The notes beneath the pieces are model-generated. The model saw only the letters and a program-made list of their open reading frames with translations. It ran no database searches and was not told the origin of the DNA. This document shows positions 8,438 through 17,051 of a stretch of 39,726 nt of DNA, piece after piece. The first letter of the stretch is position 1. Each line of letters opens with the position of its first letter. The stretch comes from an uncultured Oscillospiraceae bacterium (GTDB taxonomy: Bacteria; Bacillota; Clostridia; Oscillospirales; Oscillospiraceae), in assembly GCA_944382965.1 (NCBI GenBank), contig CALWOA010000020.1:1-39726 (forward strand). Reading direction: 5' to 3'. A program made the position numbers and the translations under genes.

Positions 8438-8505
8438 GATAACGCGGTCGGAAAACTTTCAGAGCCCCTTCAGGGGTGAGGCCAGTAAAAAGCCTCTAGG
8501 GCTTA

Positions 8506-8538
8506 GACAAAACCTCCGGCTTAGCCGGAGGTTTTGTC
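8506..8538. terminator. Bidirectional terminator between convergent operons
   Basis: A perfect 15-bp stem (8506-8520 / 8524-8538; GACAAAACCTCCGGC with its complement) closes a TTA loop. The A/T ends of the stem supply T tracts in both directions. It serves the glycerate operon (plus) and the FtsX transporter operon (minus), whose stop codon is only 3 bases away. Confidence 0.85.
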
Positions 8539-8541
8539 TTG

Positions 8542-11193
8542 TTATTCCTGCCGCAACCGTTCTACTACGCTGTAGCGTTGGGCTATCCGGCTGCTGAGTA
8601 CCGGGATAACAATGCCCAGTACCGCAAATACCGGCAGCACCACAGCAATGGGCCAGATGGTGAACCGATAGGTGAGGAACCAAAGCAAGGAGCTGAAAGC
8701 AGAATCTAGGAACGGAGCAGCAGCCACAATCAGCACCAGGGCCAGAGCAGCGGCTCCCAGAGTATAGAGCAGACCTTCCAGCGCCAGCATAGTGCGCAGC
8801 TGCCGGGTTGTCATGCCGATAGATTGCAGCACCGCCAATTCCCGGCGGCGGGCGGTGATTCCGGTGAGGACGGCATTGAAGAAGTTAAGCACTCCCACCA
8901 ACCCTACGATAAAGCTCAGTGCACCGCCTAATAGTAGGAACATGCTCTTGAAGCTTTCAAATTCCCCGGCATAGGTGGCTTTGCTTTCGTAGTCGAATTG
9001 GGGATTCTGATTTTCCGTGTAATCCTGTAAAAAAGCCTCCATGGCATCATTGGCTTCCGGGGTGGTATCAAAGGCATAGTACATGACACTGTCCGTTCCG
9101 GTATCCTGGATGAAGGTATCTGCGCCCATAATAAACGCATCGTCGCCATAGTAACGATAGCTCAAGGGAGTGGGTACCACTACCAAGGCGGCTACGGTAT
9201 AGTCTTTGTCTTGATATTTGGATGCCCGCTCCGCCCAGATAGCATTGGTAGGTACATTCTCCCAGGGACCATATATCTCTTCTGTAATGGGGTTATAATA
9301 CTCGTATTCCTCCACGTAGCGGATGGTCACGGTATCACCCAATTTGGCCCAGTGGCTGTCCCACTCCGGATTTCCATAGTCATCATCGGAGTAAACAGCG
9401 GCCACATAGTTCCCGCCGGGTTCTTCCAGCTTGCTCAGATCCCCTTCCAATACCGTCAGACGCTCCAGAGCAAAGGACTCCATTCCGTAGAGTTGAACCT
9501 GCTCCGCGATTCGTCCGTCTGCCATTCGCTCCTCGCAAAAGAGCGCGCTGTCGATTTGCTCTGGGGTCATCCATTGGCTATAATGCCTGCGGTAATACTC
9601 TTCCGTAACAAATTCCTGTGCGTTAAATGTTTTGCCATACACTCTGCCGCCGTCAGTTATGCCTCCCTGAGCATGAATTGCATGGATAACGTCCTCATTC
9701 ACATTGATATCTGCAGTGAAGATACCTCTGCCTTGAAACTTGTTCGCATCCGCCACCAGGAAATCGCTGGCGGTAAAATAGGCCAAATATTTGTCCATGT
9801 CAAAACCACGGGCAAAGGTGACCGTCATCGTCAGCAGTACCACCGCCAGAGACAAGGACAAAATCGTAATTACGGTCTTGCCCCGGCTGCGGCCCAGATT
9901 GGCCCAGGCCATGGACAGCAGGGATACGCCTTTGCCATTGCGTTTTTCTTTCCGGTTGGATACTTTTCCCTCTGTGTAGCGCACCGCTTCCACGGCAGAT
10001 ACCTTTCCCGCAATCCGTCCCGGACGGCGGCAGGAAATCAGCACCGTTATCAACGCAAACAATGCCGAACCCACAAAGATGGCCGGGTTTACCGACACCA
10101 CAGCGGTAACGGCATCGAGCTGAGCCACAATTACCGGTGTGAGCACGCCGCCCAACAGCCAGCCCAACACCAGTCCCAGGGGGATACCTGCCGCAGATAA
10201 CAGAAGGGCCTGTGTGCGGATCATCCGCCGGATCTGCCGGGGGGTGGTGCCAATGGTTTTCAGCAGGCCATAGAACCGGATGTCTCCCGCCACTGAAATC
10301 TGGAACACATTGTAGATAATCAGATATCCGGTAAACAGAATGAGCAGCAGCATGCCGGCAAGCATCATCGCAGTCCCGAAGTCCAGATTTTCCGAAAGCT
10401 GGGCCCCGGTATATCCCCAGTTGACGCCGATGGCAATGTAATTATCGTTCCTTGTTTCGCTTTGATAGCCGTGATTGGACAGAATTTCCTCAATGTCCGC
10501 AGCAATGGAGCGGGCGCCATGCCTCAGCATCACATCCAGGTTCCAGGTGCCGGTCATACCATCGCTTCCGGGGGGCGTTACCCCAACCTCTTCCAGCACG
10601 GCATTTACCCGGCTTTCCGGGATGAGAATATGGTTGGCAACGATGGCTTCATCATACTCCCACCAACCGCAAAGGGTGAAGGTCTGGGTTGTTTCGTGAC
10701 CGTCTACATAGAAGGTGACGGTAAATTCCGCTCCCAACTCCGGCTCAACCCCCAGCAGTTCCAGTACATGTGTGTCGGTGGCTGCTTCCTTGGTGCCTTC
10801 CTGAGGCAGGCGGCCCTGGATGGGGTCACAGTACATCCAGTGGGCCTGGTTGGCATCGGAATAGCCCACCTCCACATGGGATTTGTTGAAGGGAATGTCT
10901 GTAGGCATTCCCAGAAAACGCCTCAGTCCCCATTGGGAGATCAGCGGGTCTTCTCTTAACTCTTCAAACTGATCTTGCGTCAGGTACTTGAAAGAACCGT
11001 GGCACCAGCCGCCTGCCTGGCGGAAATTATTCTGCTGGAAACCTTCGTTGATGGACAGGGTAATGGTAAACAAAGACGTAAACAGCATGGCAGTCAGGGC
11101 AATGGCCATAATGGCTACCAGATTCCGGGTGCGGTTTGCCCGCAGCGCCCGCAGGCTCAGTCTGCGGATGCACCCACGATTGGAAACATTCAT
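8542..11193 (-). CDS. FtsX-family ABC transporter permease (duplicated FtsX core)
   Basis: 883 residues. Hydropathy shows two copies of the FtsX/MacB layout. The first has TM1 (about 26-48), an extracytoplasmic domain of about 220 residues, then three TMs (about 275-390). The second has a TM near 450, a second outer domain of about 260 residues, and three final TMs (about 755-875). Such permeases pair with LolD/MacB-type ATPases and act as mechanotransmission or antimicrobial-peptide resistance transporters. The ATPase gene ends 12 bases upstream, and a two-component pair lies further upstream on the same strand. The substrate is not readable. BceB-type permeases have ten TMs, so this is a relative rather than a clear BceB. 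Confidence 0.85.
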   Translation of the reverse strand: MNVSNRGCIRRLSLRALRANRTRNLVAIMAIALTAMLFTSLFTITLSINEGFQQNNFRQAGGWCHGSFKYLTQDQFEELREDPLISQWGLRRFLGMPTDIPFNKSHVEVGYSDANQAHWMYCDPIQGRLPQEGTKEAATDTHVLELLGVEPELGAEFTVTFYVDGHETTQTFTLCGWWEYDEAIVANHILIPESRVNAVLEEVGVTPPGSDGMTGTWNLDVMLRHGARSIAADIEEILSNHGYQSETRNDNYIAIGVNWGYTGAQLSENLDFGTAMMLAGMLLLILFTGYLIIYNVFQISVAGDIRFYGLLKTIGTTPRQIRRMIRTQALLLSAAGIPLGLVLGWLLGGVLTPVIVAQLDAVTAVVSVNPAIFVGSALFALITVLISCRRPGRIAGKVSAVEAVRYTEGKVSNRKEKRNGKGVSLLSMAWANLGRSRGKTVITILSLSLAVVLLTMTVTFARGFDMDKYLAYFTASDFLVADANKFQGRGIFTADINVNEDVIHAIHAQGGITDGGRVYGKTFNAQEFVTEEYYRRHYSQWMTPEQIDSALFCEERMADGRIAEQVQLYGMESFALERLTVLEGDLSKLEEPGGNYVAAVYSDDDYGNPEWDSHWAKLGDTVTIRYVEEYEYYNPITEEIYGPWENVPTNAIWAERASKYQDKDYTVAALVVVPTPLSYRYYGDDAFIMGADTFIQDTGTDSVMYYAFDTTPEANDAMEAFLQDYTENQNPQFDYESKATYAGEFESFKSMFLLLGGALSFIVGLVGVLNFFNAVLTGITARRRELAVLQSIGMTTRQLRTMLALEGLLYTLGAAALALVLIVAAAPFLDSAFSSLLWFLTYRFTIWPIAVVLPVFAVLGIVIPVLSSRIAQRYSVVERLRQE

Positions 11194-11205
11194 CTTGTTT
11201 CCTCC

Positions 11206-11874
11206 TTACCGTGTCACAATCCGGCCGTCCTCAATGCGGACGATCCGGTCGGCCATTTGGGCGATCTCTTCGTTGTGGGTAATCATCACCATGGTCTGGG
11301 AGAACTTCTGCCCGGTTACCTTCATCAGTCCCAGCACATCCTGGCTGGTTTTGCTGTCCAGATTGCCGGTAGGCTCATCTGCCAGCACAATGGCAGGTTT
11401 GGCTGCCAGCGCCCGGGCGATGGCCACCCGCTGCTGCTGACCGCCGGAGAGCTGGTTGGGCAGATTTTTTAGTTTTTTCTCCAAGCCAAGGGTTTCGATT
11501 ACCTGGCGGACATATTCCGTATCCACCTTGTTCCCGTCCAGCTGAATGGGCAGGATGATGTTTTCCCATACGCTGAGCACCGGAACCAGGTTGTACGACT
11601 GGAACACAAATCCGATTTTTCTCCGGCGGAAAATGGTCAGGGCTTCATCCTTGAGAGAGAAAATATCCTTTCCATCCACCATGACGCTGCCGGAGGTGGG
11701 CTGGTCCAGCCCGCCCAGCATGTGCAGCAGGGTGGATTTTCCGGAACCGGAGGTGCCCACAATGGCCACAAATTCCCCTTGTTCCACGCTCAGATTTACA
11801 CCGTCCAGGGCTTTTACCTGGGTATCCCCGGAGCCATAGTACTTTTTCAGGTCTTTGGTCTGTAGAATTGCCAT
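11206..11874 (-). CDS. ABC transporter ATP-binding protein (LolD/MacB/BceA type)
   Basis: 222-residue ATPase with all core motifs: Walker A GTSGSGKST, Q-loop region FVFQSYNLVPVL, signature LSGGQQQRVAIARAL, Walker B VLADEPTGNLD, and the switch histidine in MVMITHN. The FQSYNL..L and LSGGQQQR forms are typical of the MacB/BceA branch. It energises the downstream FtsX permease, 12 bases away. AGGAGG (11880-11885) sits 5 bases before the ATG. The 120-base leader carries inverted and direct repeats (separate entries). Confidence 0.9.
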   Translation of the reverse strand: MAILQTKDLKKYYGSGDTQVKALDGVNLSVEQGEFVAIVGTSGSGKSTLLHMLGGLDQPTSGSVMVDGKDIFSLKDEALTIFRRRKIGFVFQSYNLVPVLSVWENIILPIQLDGNKVDTEYVRQVIETLGLEKKLKNLPNQLSGGQQQRVAIARALAAKPAIVLADEPTGNLDSKTSQDVLGLMKVTGQKFSQTMVMITHNEEIAQMADRIVRIEDGRIVTR

Positions 11875-11893
11875 ATTGTCCTCCTGATGTAGA

Positions 11894-11927
11894 AAAGTCT
11901 GTACTGTCTTTTGACAATACAGACTTT
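11894..11927. promoter_or_regulatory. 15-bp inverted repeat in the ABC leader
   Basis: AAAGTCTGTACTGTC (11894-11908) and GACAATACAGACTTT (11913-11927) are complementary apart from one position, with a TTTT loop. It lies 20 bases before the ATPase start codon. It may be an operator or a 5' leader hairpin that controls translation or attenuation of the transporter. Confidence 0.55.
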
Positions 11928-11961
11928 ACCACCAAAATCTTTCCTGGTACTGTCGAGAATG

Positions 11962-11976
11962 TGACAGTTTTGACAG
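11962..11976. promoter_or_regulatory. TGACAG direct repeat, candidate response-regulator site
   Basis: TGACAG occurs at 11962-11967 and 11971-11976, 9 bases apart. It is preceded by a partial inverted copy (ACTGTC, 11949-11954). Short direct repeats with about one-turn spacing are the usual binding sites of OmpR-type regulators, and one is encoded nearby at 13653-14336. The assignment is inference. Confidence 0.4.
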
Positions 11977-11994
11977 AAGTTCCGGATATTACCT

Positions 11995-12726
11995 TCAGGC
12001 GTCTTTTCTTGCCCGAACCAGCAGCATCATGGGACGGCGCAGCTCATCCCGCATACCGGGGATATCCAGCATCTGCGGGGAAGGCATGGCCTCTTCCACC
12101 ACTTCCAGAACAAATCCATTGCGCAGCAAGCCCATCAGAATTTGGGTCAGGGTATGATGCTGCTTATGCACCTGGCAGCCTAAGAAGTTTGTAATCCGCT
12201 CACCGGGCAGAAAATAATTGTCAATAGGCCAGTGCTTGGGAGTTCCGTCGGGAGCATACTCCCAATCCTGATGGACACCGGCAGTAAAGGCAGGATGCTC
12301 GATGTTGAACAGGAAAATCCCGCCCGGCTTCAGCGTCCGGTACACGTTCTGAAATACGGCGTCCAGATTTTCAATGTAGTGCAGCGCCAGATTGGAAACA
12401 ACGCAGTCCCATCTGTTCTGGGGATACTCATATTCTTCGATTCCGCAGACGCGGTAAGTAATTCCATCACCTTTGCTGCGCTGCTGGGCCTGGGCAATCA
12501 TTTTCTGACTCAGGTCAATTCCCAGTACTTTTTTTGCACCCTGCTCGGATGCGAACTTGCAGTGCCATCCGTATCCGCATCCCAAATCCAGCACGGATTT
12601 TCCTTCCAGCGGCGGAAACAGGGGTTTCAGCTGGTGCCATTCTCCCGCAGCAGAAAGCCCTTCCTTGCTCCGGGGCATCTGGGCATAAGCTTCGAAAAAG
12701 TGCTCATTTTCATATTCGTTTGTCAT
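11995..12726 (-). CDS. Class I SAM-dependent methyltransferase
   Basis: 243 residues with the Rossmann methyltransferase motifs: motif I VLDLGCGYGWH (about 45-55), the acidic end of strand 2 VLGIDLS, motif IV WDCVVSNLALHYI and post-motif LKPGGIFLF. The target could be a small molecule; similar proteins are annotated as Methyltransf_11/25. It lies 30 bases after the histidine kinase stop and before the ABC genes, so it is probably co-transcribed with the two-component pair, though its link to the transporter is unclear. No N-terminal signal or membrane segment. Confidence 0.85.
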   Translation of the reverse strand: MTNEYENEHFFEAYAQMPRSKEGLSAAGEWHQLKPLFPPLEGKSVLDLGCGYGWHCKFASEQGAKKVLGIDLSQKMIAQAQQRSKGDGITYRVCGIEEYEYPQNRWDCVVSNLALHYIENLDAVFQNVYRTLKPGGIFLFNIEHPAFTAGVHQDWEYAPDGTPKHWPIDNYFLPGERITNFLGCQVHKQHHTLTQILMGLLRNGFVLEVVEEAMPSPQMLDIPGMRDELRRPMMLLVRARKDA

Positions 12727-12756
12727 GGGTTTTGCCTCCTGTACGGGTCTCTCGTC

Positions 12757-13656
12757 TTATTCCCGGGGCAGGTATAAAGCAAAGGTGCTGCCTTTTCCTG
12801 CATTACTTTCCACTTTTACATAGCCGCCTTGCTTTTGGGCAACCTGCCGGGTCAGGTACAGCCCAATACCAACCCCTTCTTCCTGATAGGCATGGGGTGC
12901 CCGGTAGAATCGGCAGAAGATTTTGGCCTGTTCCGCTTCCGGAATTCCGGGGCCGGTATCCGACACCCGAATGGCGCAGAACAGCTCATATTGTTTGACA
13001 TCCACCGAAACCTTGCCGCCGGAAGGGGTATATTTTACTGCATTATCCAGCAGATTGCATAGGGCTTCTTCCGTCCATTTGGAATCAAAACAGGCGCTGC
13101 CTCCTGCATTTCTCACCGTCAGAGTGATTTGCTTCTCAGCCGCTTTGGGTGCGTACTGGGCTGCTGCCCGCTGCACCATGGGAGAAAGTTCCCCCGGCTG
13201 CGGATGCAGGGAAAGAATACCCGTTTCCAGCCGGGAAGTTTTAACCAGCGCTTCAATCAACGTCTGCAGCTTCTCCGCTTGGGTAGAGATAGCCTGGGTG
13301 CAGCTTCGTCCCTGCTCCGTCAGAGGCTGCTCTTCCAGCAGCTGGGCATACAGCCGCAGATTGGCCACCGGGGTTTTGGTCTGGTGGGAAATATCCGAAA
13401 TCAGGGCGCTGATCTGGTCTTTTTGCTCCTGAAGCGTCCGGGCGGACAGGGCGCTGGCGGTCAGATACCGCCGTACCCGGCTTTCCAAAGCGGAAAGTTT
13501 GCTTTCATCAAACTGTGTTTCCAGGAAGGTTCCATTGGTTGCAGCGGTGAACATGGCATCCAGCCGTTTTATGGTGCGCCCTGTCCGCCACCGGCTGTAA
13601 ATTACCACCGCCAACGCAACGGTCAGGGCGATTCCTGCCACAATGTATCCCATCAT
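12757..13656 (-). CDS. Sensor histidine kinase with a single N-terminal TM
   Basis: 299 residues. One transmembrane helix (about 3-22) has almost no external part, followed by a HAMP-less linker and a HisKA domain with phospho-acceptor His91 (DISHQTKTPVANL). The HATPase domain has N-box LCNLLDNAVKYTPSGG, G1 DTGPGIP, F-box IFCRFYRA and G2 GVGIGLYLTR. The lack of a sensing loop suggests that it reads a membrane partner, as in BceS/ABC transporter signalling. The start overlaps the regulator stop codon (ATGA), so the two are translationally coupled. Confidence 0.88.
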   Translation of the reverse strand: MMGYIVAGIALTVALAVVIYSRWRTGRTIKRLDAMFTAATNGTFLETQFDESKLSALESRVRRYLTASALSARTLQEQKDQISALISDISHQTKTPVANLRLYAQLLEEQPLTEQGRSCTQAISTQAEKLQTLIEALVKTSRLETGILSLHPQPGELSPMVQRAAAQYAPKAAEKQITLTVRNAGGSACFDSKWTEEALCNLLDNAVKYTPSGGKVSVDVKQYELFCAIRVSDTGPGIPEAEQAKIFCRFYRAPHAYQEEGVGIGLYLTRQVAQKQGGYVKVESNAGKGSTFALYLPRE

Positions 13657-14336
13657 GGTTTCACCGCCCAGGTATAGCCGATGCCATATACCGTTTTCAG
13701 GTATTCCGGCCGGGAGGGGTCCGCTTCCAGCTTGCTGCGCAGCCGCTTCACGGTAACGGAGAGAGCGTTTTCTTCCACGTACTCAGCCCCATCCGTCCAT
13801 ACTCCATCCAGCAGCTGATTCCGGCTCAGGGTACGTCCCCGGTTTTCCACCAGCAGACGCAAAAGCTTTTGTTCGGTCTTGGACAGTTCCACCGCAGTAC
13901 CATCCCGGCGAAAATCCATCCGTGCAAAGTCAAAGGCAAACGGCCCAAGCATCAGCACTCCGGCGTTTTTTTTCTGCTTCCTGCGCAGCTGGGCAGCGAC
14001 CCTGGCCCGGAGTATCGCCAGGGAGAAAGGCTTGGTAATATAGTCATCCGCCCCAGCTTCCAGACCCGTCACCTCGTCTAGTTCCAGGTCATTAGCAGTA
14101 AGCAGGACTACTGGGGTAGTGTCACCGCTGTCTCTGCGACTGCGCAGCAGGTCCAGCCCGCTGCCGTCGGGCAGATTGATGTCCAGAATCAGCAGGTCAA
14201 ACCGCCCAGTTTCCAGCAATTTTTCCGCCTGAGTCAAGGAAGCACAGCGGCTGACCGCCAGTTCCGAAGATTCCAGCGCCATGGCAATGCCCCGTCCCAG
14301 GGCTTCATCGTCTTCCAATAATAATATGTGTTTCAT
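13653..14336 (-). CDS. OmpR/PhoB-family response regulator
   Basis: 227 residues from ATG 14336, chosen over an upstream in-frame ATG because GAGG lies 7 bases before it and the receiver begins at once (MKHILLLEDDE). The phospho-acceptor is Asp52 (LILDINLPDGSG), the conserved Lys is in DDYITKPF, and the C-terminal winged helix ends with VKRLRSKLE...TVYGIGYTW. It is partnered with the coupled kinase and probably controls the transporter operon downstream on the same strand. Confidence 0.9.
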   Translation of the reverse strand: MKHILLLEDDEALGRGIAMALESSELAVSRCASLTQAEKLLETGRFDLLILDINLPDGSGLDLLRSRRDSGDTTPVVLLTANDLELDEVTGLEAGADDYITKPFSLAILRARVAAQLRRKQKKNAGVLMLGPFAFDFARMDFRRDGTAVELSKTEQKLLRLLVENRGRTLSRNQLLDGVWTDGAEYVEENALSVTVKRLRSKLEADPSRPEYLKTVYGIGYTWAVKP

Positions 14337-14381
14337 GTTTGTGCCTCGCATCCTTGCTGAGTAAGCAAACTTGATAACCCT

Positions 14382-14410
14382 ATTATAGTGTTTGCCCGAC
14401 TTGAAATCAA
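14382..14410 (-). promoter_or_regulatory. Sigma-A-type promoter of the regulator/kinase genes
   Basis: On the minus strand TTGATT (14405-14410) and a perfect TATAAT (14382-14387) are 17 bases apart, 46 bases before the regulator start codon. This is a good housekeeping promoter driving regulator, kinase and probably the methyltransferase. Confidence 0.75.
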
Positions 14411-14418
14411 TACGCACA

Positions 14419-14453
14419 GCAAAACGCCGCAAGATATCCTCGCGGCGTTTTGC
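14419..14453. terminator. Terminator after the ABC-2 operon
   Basis: GCAAAACGCCGC (14419-14430) pairs perfectly with GCGGCGTTTTGC (14442-14453). It lies just after the last permease gene (minus strand) and upstream of the regulator promoter, so it separates the two resistance modules. The TTTT is within the stem arm, as in many bidirectional terminators. Confidence 0.75.
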
Positions 14454-14507
14454 CAGGTTGTCCAGGGAGAAAGATGATATGAAAATCGTTGGAAGGCAAT
14501 TTCGGCC

Positions 14508-15236
14508 TTATTCCGCTGCCGCATCCCACCGACGGAGATATCCCACAGCTAAGATGGCAAACACCGCGGTATAAATCAGGGCGGAGAAGAAAAACGGAAG
14601 CATCTGCAGTTTCATTTGCGGGTTATTGGCCCGCATTCCCAGACACAGCAGGGAATAGGGGAAGGCATATCCCAGTCCCTGGGCAGTAACCAAAAGTCCC
14701 AGAATGCCACCGATTAAGCCGATGGTTACCGGCGGAGCAAAGGCCCGGATCACCAGGCTGAAAAAGAGCTGCACCGCGCACACAGAAATTCCACCCAAGG
14801 CCCCAAAGAGCAGCCACTGCGGCAATTCCGGCGGCACCGGAGCAGATATGCCCGCTATTTTTCCGCTGAGCAGAAACAGCGCCCCAATACAGACTTGCGC
14901 CAGCAGGGATATCCCAGCAGCCAAGATTAACTTGGCTCCGTACAAACATCCCACCGGCACGGGAGCGGTGAGAAAACTGTTCCAGTTATGATCCCAATGT
15001 TCCAGCCGCCACTGCCAGGCGCAGAATACACCCAACAGCGCAGGCAGGAAAAAGGTGGAGGAAAACAGGGTGTGCTGGCTCCACAGGCTGTACCATCCAT
15101 TATCCAGTACCTCCAGATTGGCCAGATAATTCCCGGTTCCCAACACGGACGGAATAATTGGCAGCACAAGAAAAGCCAGCCATACCGGAGAGCATCGGCA
15201 CTTTTGTATTTCCGCTTTCAAGCATCGCAGAAGCAT
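14508..15236 (-). CDS. ABC-2 permease, LanG/CprC-like
   Basis: 242 residues with about six transmembrane helices and a short N-terminal cytoplasmic start (MLLRCLKAEIQKC), the layout of LanE/LanG lantibiotic-immunity permeases. It starts 3 bases after the stop of a sister permease and follows a LanF/BcrA-like ATPase. This three-gene order matches the self-protection or resistance transporters SpaFEG, NisFEG and CprABC. The peptide exported or expelled is unknown. No lantibiotic precursor or modification enzyme is present, so a resistance role is more likely than producer immunity. Confidence 0.8.
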   Translation of the reverse strand: MLLRCLKAEIQKCRCSPVWLAFLVLPIIPSVLGTGNYLANLEVLDNGWYSLWSQHTLFSSTFFLPALLGVFCAWQWRLEHWDHNWNSFLTAPVPVGCLYGAKLILAAGISLLAQVCIGALFLLSGKIAGISAPVPPELPQWLLFGALGGISVCAVQLFFSLVIRAFAPPVTIGLIGGILGLLVTAQGLGYAFPYSLLCLGMRANNPQMKLQMLPFFFSALIYTAVFAILAVGYLRRWDAAAE

Positions 15237-15239
15237 TGT

Positions 15240-15989
15240 TTATACCTCCTTTTTTACGAACAGTGTCCGGCCTGCTGCCAGGAACAGCGCTGCCCAGACC
15301 ACCAGCAGCGCCGCATCCGCAGCCTGGGGCCAGAGCCAATAAAATCGGGTTGCACCAGTGGCTGGTTCCCAGTCCATGCCGACAAAACTCAAAAGTCCAT
15401 AATACCCCCAGGGCTCGCACCGTTTCAGCCACGCAGGGAACAGCATGGACAGAATTCCCAGAAAACTTCCCAAGATACCGCACACCAGGGCCGCTGCCTG
15501 ATTGACAAACCAAAGGGAAAGACCTTGCTGTAGGGCATATACCATCATGGACACCGCCCAGGAAACAAAAGTAAACAATCCCATCTGCCTCCAGGGAATC
15601 GGGCCGGGAAACTGGTTGTACACACCTACTACCAGGAAGAGTCCTGCGCGTATCAACAGAAGCATTGCCAGCACCAGGGCGCCCCAGCAAAGCTTCGCCT
15701 TATAAAGCCTTCCCGCTGGAACCATGGTTTCCAGAAGTTTCCAGGTGTTTCCTTTGTGCTCCAGTTCGCAATTCCGGCTGGCCAGCGTGGCGACGCTGAG
15801 AGGCAGAACAATGGCGTCTACGATTGTCAGGTTGTAAAGCAGAAGCATCCAGCCCTGCTGTAAATTCTCCGCATCCTGACGGGTCAAGAAAACACCCATC
15901 CAGATCAGTTCTACCGCCAGCACAGCGGCGCACACCAGGACAATTTTCCGTCGGCGGCACTTGTAAAATTCCAATCTCAGCAATTTCAC
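15240..15989 (-). CDS. ABC-2 permease, LanE/CprB-like
   Basis: 249 residues from GTG 15989. The GTG overlaps the ATPase stop (GTGA), a tight translational coupling; the frame stays open upstream to 16073, but that part overlaps the ATPase coding end and looks artificial. It has six predicted TMs and the family N-terminus (LLRLEFYKCRRRKI). A partner of the LanG-like permease, it likely forms the heterodimeric membrane part of the transporter. Confidence 0.8.
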   Translation of the reverse strand: MKLLRLEFYKCRRRKIVLVCAAVLAVELIWMGVFLTRQDAENLQQGWMLLLYNLTIVDAIVLPLSVATLASRNCELEHKGNTWKLLETMVPAGRLYKAKLCWGALVLAMLLLIRAGLFLVVGVYNQFPGPIPWRQMGLFTFVSWAVSMMVYALQQGLSLWFVNQAAALVCGILGSFLGILSMLFPAWLKRCEPWGYYGLLSFVGMDWEPATGATRFYWLWPQAADAALLVVWAALFLAAGRTLFVKKEV

Positions 15990-16897
15990 AAGCTCACCGC
16001 CTTTCCCGTCAGCTCCAGGAAAATCTCCTCCAGGCTCTTTTGACGCTCCTCCAGGCGAAGGACACCCAGGCAATTTTTTGCCAGGAAATACGTGATTTTA
16101 GCGGTAATTTCGTCAGATAAAATAGGAAGAATGAGGAATCCATCTTCTTCCTGGCTGTCTAAGGACTTTTCCGACAGCAGGCACCGGACAACGGCGTTGT
16201 TGGTGGTTCGCAGTGCCAGGTGATGACTGCTGCGGCCATGGAGAGCTTGCAGTGAATCCTGAAATACCAGTTCACCTTCCCGAATGATAGCCACATGGTC
16301 AGCCATTTGGTCGATTTCACTGAGCAGATGGCTGGACATTACCACCGTCATGCCAAACCGTCCAGGTAAGTCCCGAATCAGTTCCCGCATTTCCTGAATC
16401 CCAGCCGGGTCCAGGCCATTGGTTGGCTCGTCCAAGATCAGCAGTTTGGGGTATCCCAGCAGCGCCGCCGCCAATCCCAAGCGCTGTTTCATGCCCAAGG
16501 AATAGTGGGCAACCTTCTTTCCATGCTGACCGTCCAGCCGGACAATTTGCAAAACTTCCCGAATGTTCTTTTCCGGCAGCCCCCGAAGGGTTTGGATAAT
16601 GCGCAGATTTTCTTCTCCGGTCAGGTGACCGTAATAGCTGGGGCTTTCAATCAAACTCCCAACCTGCCGCAGCACCGCCAGGCGATTGCGGCTGTCCATT
16701 TTGTTGCCCAACACCTGAATTCTGCCTGCTGTTGGACGAACCAGGCCAAGGATCATTTTCAGCGTGGTGGACTTTCCGGCTCCGTTAGGGCCAAGAAAGC
16801 CGTAGATGCTGCCTTCCGGTACGTTTAAGTCCAGGTGGGACACCCGCATGGCGTTTCCATATTGCTTGCATAAATCATGGGTTTCGATAATGTTCAT
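15986..16897 (-). CDS. ABC transporter ATPase, LanF/BcrA/CprA-like
   Basis: 303 residues: Walker A GPNGAGKST, signature YSLGMKQRLGLAAALL, Walker B LLILDEPTNGLDP, H-loop SSHLLSEI. The 'SLGMKQRL' signature is typical of the bacitracin/lantibiotic protection ATPases. The C-terminal ~70 residues end with a KSLEEIFLELTG motif common to BcrA-like proteins. It is the first gene of the operon and diverges from a two-component pair, as in nis/spa and C. difficile cpr loci. Confidence 0.88.
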   Translation of the reverse strand: MNIIETHDLCKQYGNAMRVSHLDLNVPEGSIYGFLGPNGAGKSTTLKMILGLVRPTAGRIQVLGNKMDSRNRLAVLRQVGSLIESPSYYGHLTGEENLRIIQTLRGLPEKNIREVLQIVRLDGQHGKKVAHYSLGMKQRLGLAAALLGYPKLLILDEPTNGLDPAGIQEMRELIRDLPGRFGMTVVMSSHLLSEIDQMADHVAIIREGELVFQDSLQALHGRSSHHLALRTTNNAVVRCLLSEKSLDSQEEDGFLILPILSDEITAKITYFLAKNCLGVLRLEERQKSLEEIFLELTGKAVSL

Positions 16898-16920
16898 GGT
16901 AAAACCTCCTTACGCTGCCT

Positions 16921-16945
16921 AGAATATCTCACATGCCTTACATGC
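16921..16945 (-). promoter_or_regulatory. Direct repeat in the likely promoter of the ABC-2 operon
   Basis: On the minus strand GCATGT occurs twice 9 bases apart (16940-16945 and 16931-16936; ACATGC on the plus strand), just upstream of a TATTCT box (16921-16926). There is no good -35 hexamer, so the repeat fits activation by the OmpR-type regulator encoded divergently. Inferred. Confidence 0.45.
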
Positions 16946-16990
16946 CCATGAAGCTTTCTTTACGATTACCTGAAATCCCATCAGGCTGTC

Positions 16991-17019
16991 TGGACAAATG
17001 AAAGGCTTTTTTCTATAAT
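16991..17019 (+). promoter_or_regulatory. Promoter of the second two-component system
   Basis: TGGACA (16991-16996) and TATAAT (17014-17019) with a 17-base spacer, 33 bases before the start codon. Near-consensus housekeeping promoter for the regulator/kinase pair. Confidence 0.75.
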
Positions 17020-17051
17020 GGAGGCAGTTGAACGCAAAGGAGGCAGGCACC

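Noticed and set aside
9211-10200. 329-codon plus-strand open frame inside the FtsX permease gene
   Set aside because: Antisense to a well-supported permease; product is low-complexity and lacks a ribosome binding site.
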